Positions 1 through 6,507 of a stretch of 9,649 nt of DNA are shown piece after piece. Both the position numbers and the translations under genes were made by a program. The notes under the pieces were generated by a model that was not told the DNA's origin, did no database searches, and saw only the letters and a list, made by a program, of their open reading frames with translations. Numbering within the stretch: position 1 is the stretch's first letter; every line of letters starts with the position of its first letter. The DNA is from Desulfobulbaceae bacterium UBA5123 (GTDB lineage: Bacteria; Desulfobacterota; Desulfobulbia; Desulfobulbales; UBA5123), in assembly GCA_002415465.1 (NCBI GenBank), contig DHYT01000157.1, positions 1 through 9,649 of the forward strand, read 5' to 3'.

Positions 1-485
1 GGGTCCTCGATGGTGAGGATATGGTCCTTGCGGGTCTTGTTGACCTCGTCGATGATCGCCGCCAATGTCGTCGACTTGCCGCTGCCGGTGGGACCGGTCA
101 CCAGCACCAACCCCTTGGGCAGGCTCGCGAGCTTGCGGATCACCTTGGGCAACCCCAGCTGCTCACAGGAAAGGATGGTGCTCGGGATCTCGCGAAAAAC
201 CGCGGCAATGCCGTATTTCTGCATGAAGAGGTTGCCGCGGTAACGGGCCAGACCTGGGATCTCGTAACCGAAATCCACGTCCCCGGTTTCCTCGAACAGC
301 TTGACCTTGTCCTCGGCGACAATCTCATAGAGCATCGCCTTCAGATCATCGTTTTCCAGGGTCTTATACTTGACCCGCTCCATCTCGCCCCGAATCCGCA
401 GCACCGGCTGCTGACCGGAAACCATGTGCAAGTCGGAAGCGCCCTGCTCGTTCATCAGTTTAAAAAAGGCATCGATTTGCGCCAT
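1..485 (-). CDS. pilT: Type IV pilus retraction ATPase PilT/PilU family, N-terminal part (cut by the left edge)
   Basis: The protein is a hexameric cytoplasmic AAA-type ATPase that depolymerises type IV pili and so powers twitching motility. Reading leftwards from the ATG at 485-483 gives 161 residues with no stop before the edge. It opens with [11 protein letters not shown] and the ASDLH motif typical of the PilT N-terminal PAS-like domain. The P-loop GPTGSGKST lies at about residues 131-139, with its lysine at 137, close to the position in characterised PilT proteins. The last visible residues (HILTIED) lead into the Asp-box region. A ribosome binding site, GGAGGG at 499-494, precedes the ATG. 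The Walker B, HIS box and C-terminal AIRNLIRE motif lie outside the window, so PilT cannot be told from PilU. The family call is firm and the paralogue is uncertain. The gene is divergent from the PHP gene. Confidence 0.93.
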   Translation of the reverse strand, partial: MAQIDAFFKLMNEQGASDLHMVSGQQPVLRIRGEMERVKYKTLENDDLKAMLYEIVAEDKVKLFEETGDVDFGYEIPGLARYRGNLFMQKYGIAAVFREIPSTILSCEQLGLPKVIRKLASLPKGLVLVTGPTGSGKSTTLAAIIDEVNKTRKDHILTIED

Positions 486-682
486 TCCTCATTCCCTCCA
501 CGCGTTGAGCAACGTCAGAAAACCGGTGCCGGCATTCATTCCCAAGCACCGCCTCCACGGATAATCTTCAATTGTTCTATCATATTAATAATGCCGAGAG
601 AATAAAACCCGAAAAAACTTCCCAAGCCGCATTCGCCGTCCCCCCGCTTGCCCTCCGTCCCGGAACACGCTACAGTGCAGAC
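486..682. promoter_or_regulatory. Divergent intergenic region between pilT and the PHP gene, with an AT-rich island
   Basis: The gap is 197 nt. Bases about 561-610 are strikingly AT-rich compared with the GC-rich surroundings, which suggests promoter DNA for one or both divergent genes. On the minus strand TATGAT (584-579) could be a -10 for pilT, but the hexamer 17 nt upstream is poor. On the plus strand AATAAT (587-592) could be a -10 for the PHP gene, also without a good -35. No sigma-54 GG-N10-GC element was found. The exact promoters are not settled. Confidence 0.35.
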
Positions 683-1537
683 ATGCACGCCATCGACCTG
701 CACACCCATTCCACCTACTCGGACGGCACCAACTCCCCGGCAACCCTCGTTGCACTGGCCCATACGGCCGGCCTGCAGGCCATCGCCCTCACCGATCACG
801 ACACCACCGCCGGCGTCGACGAGGCGCTGGCCCACGGCCGGACCATGGGCGTGGAGGTCATCACCGGCGTCGAGGTAAGTGCCGACCACGCCGGCCATCC
901 CCTCCATATCCTGGGTTACGACTTCGCCCACGCGGACAGCCGGCTCCAGCAGCGTTTGCAGGTGTTGCAGCATGCCCGCCACCAGCGCAACCTGAAGATC
1001 TTCGCCAAACTCCGCGAGATCGGAATCCCCCTCGACATCGCGGAGCTTCCGCCCTCGCCCGGACAGGTGGGCAGACCGCATATCGCCCGGCTGCTGGTGG
1101 CAAAAAAAATCGTCAAGAACATGGAGCAGGCCTTCACCAAACTGCTCCGCCGGGGCGCTCCGGCCTATGCGCCATGCTACCGCATGGAGGCGGCGGAAGC
1201 CATCACCATGATCAGGGAGGCCGGGGGATTGGCCTTTCTCGCCCACCCCACCGCCAACGACCGGCAGTTGAAGGCCACCCCGCATATCCTCGCCGACCTG
1301 AAAGGGATGGGCCTTGCCGGCCTTGAACTCCACTACCCGACCCATACCGCCAAAACCGTAAAAACCCTGCATCGCCTCGGTGACAAGCTGGGGCTCCTGT
1401 TCAGCGGCGGCAGCGATTTTCACGGCGACGACAAACCCTATGTGCAGATCGGCGGCCGGCCCAATGCGCCGCCGATCCCCTATGAGCTCCTGGCCGCCAT
1501 TAAAATGCAACGCGACAACGAACCCGCTTGCCGCTGA
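683..1537 (+). CDS. PHP-domain metal-dependent phosphoesterase (YciV/TrpH-like)
   Basis: This is a 284-residue PHP-family phosphoesterase of the COG0613 type. Characterised relatives are 3',5'-nucleoside bisphosphate phosphatases or 5'-3' exoribonucleases (YciV/RNase AM). The metal-binding motifs are present in order: DLHTHS (H7, H9) with D14, LTDHD (D38, H39), GVEVS (E64), HILGY (H75), GRPH (H133), FLAHP (H188) and GSDFHG (D245, H247). The trinuclear metal site therefore looks intact, and the length is normal for the family. The ATG at 683 is chosen because the catalytic HxH follows within ten residues, as in the family. No clear Shine-Dalgarno precedes it. An in-frame TTG at 572 would add an unlikely leader. 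It is followed after about 78 nt by a response regulator and may be co-transcribed with it. The substrate is not identifiable from sequence. Confidence 0.9.
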   Translation: MHAIDLHTHSTYSDGTNSPATLVALAHTAGLQAIALTDHDTTAGVDEALAHGRTMGVEVITGVEVSADHAGHPLHILGYDFAHADSRLQQRLQVLQHARHQRNLKIFAKLREIGIPLDIAELPPSPGQVGRPHIARLLVAKKIVKNMEQAFTKLLRRGAPAYAPCYRMEAAEAITMIREAGGLAFLAHPTANDRQLKATPHILADLKGMGLAGLELHYPTHTAKTVKTLHRLGDKLGLLFSGGSDFHGDDKPYVQIGGRPNAPPIPYELLAAIKMQRDNEPACR

Positions 1538-1615
1538 TCGTTTCTCCATGTAAAAAATGTGCTATGCGGCCGCCGCGTCACTGGGCGCGATCACACCAAC
1601 CAGATGGATACCCCA

Positions 1616-2029
1616 ATGCAGACACGCCAATACAAGCTCCTCATCGTCGACGACTCAAGAAGCATCCTGCACAAGCTGGGCAAGCTCTTCGCCGACACCG
1701 CCTACGAGACAACCACCGTTGACGACCCCCTCAAGGCCTACAAGATGATCGAGGATGAACAATTCGACGTGGCGCTCCTCGACATCGTCATGCCGAAGAT
1801 GGACGGCCTCACCCTGCTCCGGAAGATCAAAAACTACAACGGCATGATCCAGGTCCTGATGATCACCGGCGACATCACCATCAACAACACCCTGAACGCC
1901 TTTCGCTACGGCGCCTCGGACATCTTTTTCAAACCCATTGAAGACTTGCGGGAACTGGTGGCGGCGGTGGACGCCATAGCCGCCAAACTCGACCGCATCA
2001 ACGCCATCCTCGGCAAGCTTACCAAGTGA
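1616..2029 (+). CDS. Single-domain response regulator (receiver only)
   Basis: This 137-residue protein is essentially one receiver (REC) domain with a short C-terminal helix and no output domain. The phosphorylation site is complete: acidic pair D12-D13 (IVDDS), phosphoacceptor D56 (ALLDIVMP), T84 (MITGD) and K106 (FFKP). Such proteins act as CheY-like phospho-switches or as phosphorelay intermediates that bind a partner. The ATG at 1616 is preferred because it leaves the usual few residues before the first beta strand and has a minimal GGA seven nt upstream. An ATG at 1604 and a GTG at 1559 are in-frame alternatives. The alpha-3 segment (DGLTLLRKIKNYN) is nearly the same as in the NtrC-type regulator downstream. 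No histidine kinase is in the window. The family is certain; partner and role are unknown. Confidence 0.9.
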   Translation: MQTRQYKLLIVDDSRSILHKLGKLFADTAYETTTVDDPLKAYKMIEDEQFDVALLDIVMPKMDGLTLLRKIKNYNGMIQVLMITGDITINNTLNAFRYGASDIFFKPIEDLRELVAAVDAIAAKLDRINAILGKLTK

Positions 2030-2169
2030 ACCGTCCGATCACCCGACAAACACTTGTCATGAAAAAGAAAATTTCACCGCAACTTTTGCGAAAACATACC
2101 GATCATGGTATGTGATGTAGAGTCCCTCAAACCCATATCGTACCCGTGTCCGGCATTTAGAAAGAAATC
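2030..2169 (+). promoter_or_regulatory. Leader and probable promoter region of the NtrC-type regulator
   Basis: This 140-nt gap is less GC-rich than the flanking genes. A weak sigma-70-like pair can be drawn: TTGCGA at 2086-2091, a 17-nt spacer, and TATGTG at 2109-2114. An inverted repeat (separate entry) lies over the spacer and -10. No intrinsic terminator is seen after the upstream gene, so read-through from 1616-2029 is also possible. The ribosome binding site is weak (AGAAAG at 2159-2164). Confidence 0.35.
2094..2113. promoter_or_regulatory. Operator-like inverted repeat upstream of the NtrC-type regulator
   Basis: ACATACC (2094-2100) and GGTATGT (2107-2113) are perfect 7-bp inverted arms around a 6-bp centre (GATCAT), giving a 20-bp dyad. 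This size and geometry fit a dimeric helix-turn-helix protein. It lies 57 nt before the regulator's start and over a possible promoter. Autoregulation is plausible but is inference only. Confidence 0.4.
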
Positions 2170-3555
2170 ATGCATACAATACTGGTAGTTGACGACGAAC
2201 CGAATTACCTGATCGTCCTCACCGAGCTGTTGCGCGAGGAAGGCTTCGAGGTCTTCACCGCCAACTGCGGCGAGGATGGCCTCAAAATCGTCAAGAACAC
2301 CGACCTGGAACTGGTCATCACCGACATGCGCATGGCGGGGATGGACGGCATGACCCTTCTCCGGGAAATAAAATCCTACAACGCCGACCTGCCGGTGATC
2401 ATGATCACCGCCTTCGGCGAGGTGGAACCGGCGGTCGCCGCCATGCAGGCCGGCGCCTTCAACTACCTGACCAAGCCATTCAACAACGACGAGCTGCTCC
2501 TCAACATCAACAAGGCGGTGGAGCACTACTCGCTCCTGCGGGAGAATGTTCGCCTGCGGGATGAAGTCCAATCCCGGTACGGCTTCGCCAACATGATCGG
2601 CCGCAACAAGCGGCTCCTGGAGATATACCGGCTGATCGAAAAGGTTGCCCCCACCACCACCTCGGTGCTGATCACCGGCGAATCCGGCACCGGCAAGGAG
2701 CTTGTCGCCCGGGCGATCCATTTCAACAGCCCGCGCCAAAACGCGCCCTTTATCTCGATCAACTGCGCCGCCCTCCCCGAGGCGCTTCTCGAAAGCGAAC
2801 TCTTCGGCCACGAGAAAGGCGCTTTCACCGGCGCCGTCGCCCTCCGCAAGGGCCGATTCGAACTGGCGGACACCGGCACCATCTTCCTCGACGAGATGGG
2901 CGACATGCCCATGAGCTTGCAAGCCAAACTCCTCCGCGCCATTCAGGAAAAGACCTTCGACCGGGTGGGCGGCAGCAAACCGATCACCGTCGACGTGCGG
3001 ATTCTGGCCGCAACCAACAAGGATCTCAAGGAAGAGGTCGACAAAGGCAACTTCAGGGAAGACCTCTACTACCGGCTCAACGTCCTGCATATCCATCTGC
3101 CGCCGCTGCGGGAACGGCTGGACGACCTGCTGCCGCTGACCGATCATTTTATCGCCAAATTCGCCAAGCACCTGGGCCGCCCGGACCTCAGCATCACCTC
3201 CGAGGCGCGGCGCTTTCTTGCCACCCTGCCCTGGGAAGGCAATATCAGGGAACTCGAAAACACCATCGAACGCGCCGCCGTTCTCTGCTCCAACGACCGG
3301 ATCGAAACCAAGGACGTGCAACCGGACTCTACCCCGGCCGAACCCCCTGCCTGGAACACCGGCGATATCGATTTCGATCGACTGGCGGACACCGACACCC
3401 GCCTCCCGGACCTGCTTGAATCGATCGAGAGAAAGGCCATCTGCGCCGCCCTCGAAAAAGTGGATCACGTGCAAGCCAGGGCCGCCGAAAGGCTCGGCAT
3501 CACCAAGAGCCTCCTGCAATACAAGATGAAAAAATACGGAATCCAGAAAAAATAG
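2170..3555 (+). CDS. NtrC-family sigma-54-dependent response regulator (REC, AAA+, Fis-type HTH)
   Basis: The protein has 461 residues and the canonical three-domain layout of a bacterial enhancer-binding protein. The receiver domain (about 3-118) has D8-D9, phosphoacceptor D52, T80 and K102. The AAA+ domain (about 141-375) has Walker A GESGTGKE (170-177), the sigma-54-contacting GAFTGA loop (217-222), Walker B TIFLDE (237-242), an ATN sensor I (281-283), arginine-finger region FREDLYYRL (295-303) and sensor II WEGNIRELEN (355-364). The C-terminal Fis-type helix-turn-helix spans about 418-461 (ERLGITKSLLQYKMKKYGI). Every catalytic element is intact, so it should open sigma-54 promoters when phosphorylated. 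No cognate kinase and no convincing sigma-54 promoter are in the window, so its regulon is unknown. The family call is essentially certain; a specific symbol such as atoC or zraR is not justified. Confidence 0.96.
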   Translation: MHTILVVDDEPNYLIVLTELLREEGFEVFTANCGEDGLKIVKNTDLELVITDMRMAGMDGMTLLREIKSYNADLPVIMITAFGEVEPAVAAMQAGAFNYLTKPFNNDELLLNINKAVEHYSLLRENVRLRDEVQSRYGFANMIGRNKRLLEIYRLIEKVAPTTTSVLITGESGTGKELVARAIHFNSPRQNAPFISINCAALPEALLESELFGHEKGAFTGAVALRKGRFELADTGTIFLDEMGDMPMSLQAKLLRAIQEKTFDRVGGSKPITVDVRILAATNKDLKEEVDKGNFREDLYYRLNVLHIHLPPLRERLDDLLPLTDHFIAKFAKHLGRPDLSITSEARRFLATLPWEGNIRELENTIERAAVLCSNDRIETKDVQPDSTPAEPPAWNTGDIDFDRLADTDTRLPDLLESIERKAICAALEKVDHVQARAAERLGITKSLLQYKMKKYGIQKK

Positions 3556-3595
3556 CGGCCGCCGCAAGTGAATCCACTCCCCTGCCAGAGCCTCC

Positions 3596-3624
3596 TTGCC
3601 GACCCCCATGAACTTTGCTATGAT
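3596..3624 (+). promoter_or_regulatory. Sigma-70 type extended -10 promoter for the DUF948-YtxH pair
   Basis: TTGCCG (3596-3601, 4 of 6 to the -35 consensus) is followed by exactly 17 nt and TATGAT (3619-3624, 5 of 6 to the -10 consensus), with an extended TG at 3616-3617. It lies about 42 nt before the GTG start of the DUF948 gene and is the best promoter-like sequence in the window. A short inverted repeat overlaps the -10. Confidence 0.6.
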
Positions 3625-3665
3625 GGATCATACCGAAACCACAAGCCCTGCGAGGAATTGCTAAC

Positions 3666-4055
3666 GTGATAACCCCCATTGACATCTTCATCCTCATCTC
3701 GGCGGTCAGCCTGGGCGGCATCGCCGTCCTCCTGATTCCGTTGCTCGTGCAGCTCCGCCAGACCCTCAAGCAGGCGGACACCCTCATGGAATCGATGGCC
3801 AGGGAGATCGGGCCGCTCTCCGCCGCCTTGACCTCGGCGGCCAATGAATTCAAGGAACTCTCCGCCACCGCCGCCGACAAGCTCGACCAGACCGACGAAT
3901 TTCTCAATTCCCTCGAAAAATCAGGGGATATCATCCTGCACACCAGCAAGATGCTCCGGGAATCAACAGCCCCGATTATCACCGAAGTCGGCGCCCTAAG
4001 CGCCGGGATCAGGGCGTTTACGTACTTTTTTACCAGACCGAACAGGTCGCGATAG
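3666..4055 (+). CDS. DUF948 (YtxG-like) membrane-anchored protein
   Basis: The protein has 129 residues. One N-terminal transmembrane helix (about residues 5-30) is followed by a helical, probably coiled-coil cytoplasmic tail rich in Leu, Ala, Ser and Glu, with no catalytic motif. This is the architecture of the DUF948 family (B. subtilis YtxG), usually linked to general stress. Its biochemical role is unknown. The start is GTG at 3666, with GAGGA at 3652-3656 nine nt upstream, and this choice keeps the membrane helix at the very N-terminus. Its stop codon overlaps the ribosome binding site of the YtxH gene, so the two are co-transcribed and probably translationally coupled. The family assignment rests on architecture, length and the YtxH neighbour. 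Confidence 0.75.
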   Translation: MITPIDIFILISAVSLGGIAVLLIPLLVQLRQTLKQADTLMESMAREIGPLSAALTSAANEFKELSATAADKLDQTDEFLNSLEKSGDIILHTSKMLRESTAPIITEVGALSAGIRAFTYFFTRPNRSR

Positions 4056-4058
4056 GAG
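4054..4058 (+). promoter_or_regulatory. Ribosome binding site fixing the YtxH start
   Basis: AGGAG overlaps the stop codon of the DUF948 gene. It is seven nt from the ATG at 4066 but only one nt from the ATG at 4060, so 4066 is the likely start. Confidence 0.6.
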
Positions 4059-4065
4059 AATGCTT

Positions 4066-4452
4066 ATGCCGCATAACGATTCCTGTAATTCCAATTCCGC
4101 TTTTTTCTTTCTTTCCGGCGCCATCCTCGGTGCAACCGCGGCCCTTCTCCTTGCCCCCCGCTCCGGCAAGGAAACCCGTGAGAAACTCATGGAATTCGGC
4201 GAGGAGCTCCGTGAACGGGCCGACTACCTCCCCGACGACCTGAAGGAACGCGGCGCCAAAATGGCGGAGCGCGGCCGCGAGATGATCGAGCGTGGACGGG
4301 CGCTGATCAACCGGGGAACCGACATCCTCGACGAGGGGAAGCACTACCTTGACGACAAGAAGGAGGCCCTGAATGCCGCCATCAACGCCGGTCGCGAGGC
4401 CATGAAGCGGGAACGCGAAACCCTGGCTGAGGCCATGGGCGACAACGAATAA
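4066..4452 (+). CDS. YtxH domain-containing protein
   Basis: The protein has 128 residues. After a short polar N-terminus come a hydrophobic Gly/Ala-rich membrane helix (about residues 12-30) and the YtxH signature LLLAPRSGKETRE. A long, highly charged amphipathic helical region rich in Arg, Glu and Asp runs to the C-terminus (the repeated ERG segments around EMIERGRALINRG). YtxH proteins are small membrane-associated proteins tied to general stress in Firmicutes and common in other phyla; no enzymatic activity is known. An ATG at 4060 would add two residues but lies too close to the ribosome binding site. It is the last gene of the plus-strand group and is followed by a strong terminator. 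Pairing with DUF948 is a recurrent arrangement. Confidence 0.85.
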   Translation: MPHNDSCNSNSAFFFLSGAILGATAALLLAPRSGKETREKLMEFGEELRERADYLPDDLKERGAKMAERGREMIERGRALINRGTDILDEGKHYLDDKKEALNAAINAGREAMKRERETLAEAMGDNE

Positions 4453-4465
4453 AACCGGCCCCAAG

Positions 4466-4523
4466 CGCGCATAAAAAAAGCGTTCACCGTGACAACCACG
4501 GCAGAACGCTTTTTTTATGCGCG
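4466..4523. terminator. Composite bidirectional intrinsic terminator between ytxH and nadK
   Basis: Two perfect 20-bp inverted arms lie at 4466-4485 and 4504-4523. Each contains a GC-rich outer end (CGCGC), a run of seven A or seven T, and a GCGTTC/GAACGC inner stem. The 18-nt loop holds a second small hairpin, CCGTG (4487-4491) and CACGG (4497-4501). On either strand the transcript would form the inner GC-containing stem followed directly by a run of U. This arrangement can end both the plus-strand ytxH transcript and the minus-strand nadK transcript. Confidence 0.9.
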
Positions 4524-4555
4524 GCGCCGCCGACCAGGCGGCGGATCGCAGGCCT

Positions 4556-5413
4556 TTACCCCGGCCCATCCCCGCAGCAACCGCCGGCATCCGCCCCATC
4601 GGTGCGGCCGCCCCAGTTGAGCTTGTTGCGCAGGATCTCAAAATACCCTTTGCGGGGTGAACCGATCAGCCGGAGCGGTTTTTCCGCCGCCTTAACCTCC
4701 AGGGCATCATCCTTCTTCATCTCCCAGGCAAAACGACCGTCGACGATCACCTTGACCTCGCCGGCGTTGCCGGCAAGCCTGGTACAGAGTTGCATGGTGG
4801 CCGGCAACAGCACCGGCCGGCTCTCCAGCATGAAGGGACAGATCGGCGTCACCAGGATCGCCCGCAGGGCCGGATGAACCACCGGGCCGCCGGCGGAAAG
4901 GTTATAGGCCGTGGAACCGGTGGAGGCGGAGAATATCAGGCCGTCCGCCTTGTAGGTGGTAATATACTCCTGATCGGCCCAGGCGCTGAGACGGACCAGC
5001 CGGTCAACGCTCCCCTTGTTGATCACCACGTCATTGAGTACATACTGCCAGGGCGTGGCCTCCCCCGCGCGCCGCAGCCGGGCCTTGAGCATCATGCGCT
5101 CCTCGATGGCCACCGGACCGGCCAGGATGGCCTCCAACACCTCATAGCGCTCGTCAACCGCCACCTCGGTCAAGAAACCGAGACCGCCCATGTTGACCCC
5201 CACCACCGGGATTCCGTAGCGGCTGGCCTGATCGGCCACATGCAGCAGGGTGCCGTCGCCGCCGAGGATGACCACCATGTCCATATCGGCGTCGATCACA
5301 TCGACCACCGTGGTCACCGACCGCCGGGCAAACCACTCCACCAGTTCCCTGCCGATGCGTTCCGGCTCGGGCGATTCCTTTTTAAGGACGATGCCGACCT
5401 TGCGAATAGCCAT
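4556..5413 (-). CDS. nadK: NAD kinase
   Basis: The enzyme phosphorylates NAD to NADP in the cytoplasm and is the only de novo source of NADP(H). The 285-residue length is normal. Visible family motifs are the catalytic GGDGT (51-55), the GVNMGGLGFLTEV segment (72-84), the NAD-binding LND (126-128) and the GLIFSASTGSTAYNLSAGGP block (158-177), then TPICPF and the late substrate-binding region. The ATG at 5413 lies five nt after the proC stop, so the two form an operon. The Shine-Dalgarno is weak, which suggests coupling to proC translation. After the usual end (around NKLNWGG) there is a Gly-rich tail with an adjacent cysteine pair (GGCCGDG), not a standard family feature. The gene ends ahead of the shared bidirectional terminator. 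Confidence 0.96.
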   Translation of the reverse strand: MAIRKVGIVLKKESPEPERIGRELVEWFARRSVTTVVDVIDADMDMVVILGGDGTLLHVADQASRYGIPVVGVNMGGLGFLTEVAVDERYEVLEAILAGPVAIEERMMLKARLRRAGEATPWQYVLNDVVINKGSVDRLVRLSAWADQEYITTYKADGLIFSASTGSTAYNLSAGGPVVHPALRAILVTPICPFMLESRPVLLPATMQLCTRLAGNAGEVKVIVDGRFAWEMKKDDALEVKAAEKPLRLIGSPRKGYFEILRNKLNWGGRTDGADAGGCCGDGPG

Positions 5414-5418
5414 GCGGT

Positions 5419-6258
5419 TCAGTTCTTATCCTCTTTGCTGCCTGCCGCCCCCAGCTGCCGGGAGCGCTCGGTGGCCGCCTCGACGGCGTCCATGATCATC
5501 CCCTGCATGCCGGCCCGCTCCAGAACATGCAACCCGGCAATGGTGGTGCCGCCAGGCGAGGTGACCATGGCCCGCAACTGCGCGGGATGGTCGCCGGTTT
5601 CCATGGCGAGCTTGACGGAGCCCAACACGGTCTGCAGGGCCAGCGTCTGCGCAACCGGCCGGGCCAGACCGACCTTGACGCCCGCGTCGATCAACGCCTC
5701 GATGAAGGAAAAGACATAGGCCGGGCCGCTGCCGCTCAACCCCGTAACCGCATCCAGATACGCCTCATCGACCACCACGCTTTGCCCAATGGCGGCAAAG
5801 ATGCCTTGCGCGGTTTCCATGTCGGCGGCCGTTGCAAGGCTCCCACCACTCAGGGCGGAAGCAGCCTCCTGAACGATGGCCGGGGTGTTCGGCATCACCC
5901 GGATCACCCGGCAGCCGACCCCGGCAAGATTTTTTTCGATGAAGGCGATGGTCACCCCGGCGGCGATGGAGATAACGAGATGGCCGCCGTTGATCTCCGT
6001 GGCCAGAGAGGCGAGCACCGCCCCCATCACCTGCGGCTTTACGGCAAGCAGAAGGATGTCGCATTCCCCAACCATCAACCGGGCATCGTCGAAAACCCTG
6101 ATGCCATGACGCGCCTGCAGGAGGTCACGACGTTCCCCGGACGGATCGGCGGCCATCACCCGGTCCGCCGAGATGAGTTTGGCCTGCAGAATCCCCTTGA
6201 TCAAGGCCTCGGCCATCAGGCCGCCGCCGACAAAACCAATCTTCCCGGTTACACCCAT
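5419..6258 (-). CDS. proC: Pyrroline-5-carboxylate reductase
   Basis: ProC catalyses the last step of proline synthesis, the NAD(P)H-dependent reduction of pyrroline-5-carboxylate. The 279-residue protein starts MGVTGKIGFVGGG, with a Rossmann GGGLMAEA motif at about 11-18. It continues with VKPQ, the MPNTP motif (122-126), the ProC signature GLSGSGPAYVF (173-183) and TSPGGTT (233-239), so the active site looks complete. The ATG at 6258 is chosen because AAGGAG sits six nt upstream and the nucleotide-binding strand begins a few residues later. The frame stays open upstream to 6426, but that extension has no family character. It is the first gene of a proC-nadK operon, with its own probable promoter and separated from lpxC by a terminator. 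Confidence 0.96.
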   Translation of the reverse strand: MGVTGKIGFVGGGLMAEALIKGILQAKLISADRVMAADPSGERRDLLQARHGIRVFDDARLMVGECDILLLAVKPQVMGAVLASLATEINGGHLVISIAAGVTIAFIEKNLAGVGCRVIRVMPNTPAIVQEAASALSGGSLATAADMETAQGIFAAIGQSVVVDEAYLDAVTGLSGSGPAYVFSFIEALIDAGVKVGLARPVAQTLALQTVLGSVKLAMETGDHPAQLRAMVTSPGGTTIAGLHVLERAGMQGMIMDAVEAATERSRQLGAAGSKEDKN

Positions 6259-6264
6259 CACTCT

Positions 6265-6270
6265 CTCCTT
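6265..6270 (-). promoter_or_regulatory. Strong ribosome binding site fixing the proC start
   Basis: On the minus strand AAGGAG lies six nt before the ATG at 6258. It rules out the longer in-frame reading starting at 6426. Confidence 0.8.
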
Positions 6271-6396
6271 ATTCCTGCCAAAACCCTGCGCGCGCCGCCC
6301 CGCCTCGACGGCAACGACGCTCATGAACCGACCGGGAGGACGCACAGACCGAGACCGGCTGTCCCCTGCGGCGGATTTCTCCTTATCAATCGGCGC

Positions 6397-6425
6397 ATTA
6401 TATTGCCACGCCGCCTTCTCTGCCA
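6397..6425 (-). promoter_or_regulatory. Probable promoter of the proC-nadK operon
   Basis: On the minus strand a perfect TATAAT sits at 6402-6397, just downstream of the lpxC terminator. The hexamer 17 nt upstream (TGGCAG at 6425-6420) is a poor -35. Transcription from here would give a 5' leader of about 130 nt before proC. The perfect -10 in GC-rich DNA is the main evidence. Confidence 0.5.
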
Positions 6426-6436
6426 CCTATTTGCAC

Positions 6437-6471
6437 AAAAAAAATGCCATGGCCCAAAGGACCATGGCATT
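6437..6471 (-). terminator. Intrinsic terminator of lpxC
   Basis: On the minus strand AATGCCATGG (6471-6462) and CCATGGCATT (6452-6443) are perfect 10-bp arms. In RNA the stem extends inward through a U-G pair and two G-C pairs to a three-base loop. The second arm runs straight into a run of eight T (6444-6437). It begins about 36 nt after the lpxC stop codon and ends before the proC promoter. Confidence 0.9.
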
Positions 6472-6507
6472 GAACAAAACCCGGTGATGCTAACGAGCCG
6501 GTCCGCT

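Noticed and set aside
536..1549. A 337-codon minus-strand frame opposite the PHP gene
   Set aside because: The plus strand carries every PHP metal ligand in order; the minus frame shows no recognisable domain.
2074..3609. A 511-codon open frame on the minus strand opposite the NtrC-type regulator
   Set aside because: The plus strand encodes a complete three-domain regulator with all motifs. The opposite frame is a by-product of GC-rich third positions, and its translation resembles no family.
6259..6426. N-terminal extension of ProC by 56 residues
   Set aside because: The frame is open, but the strong AAGGAG and the Rossmann start favour 6258, and the extension would overlap the probable promoter at 6397-6402.
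6390..6430. Sigma-54 promoter ahead of proC, suggested by two TGGCA words on the minus strand
   Set aside because: The GG to GC distance is 9 or 11 instead of 10, and the TTGC half is missing. The perfect TATAAT at 6402-6397 points to sigma-70.
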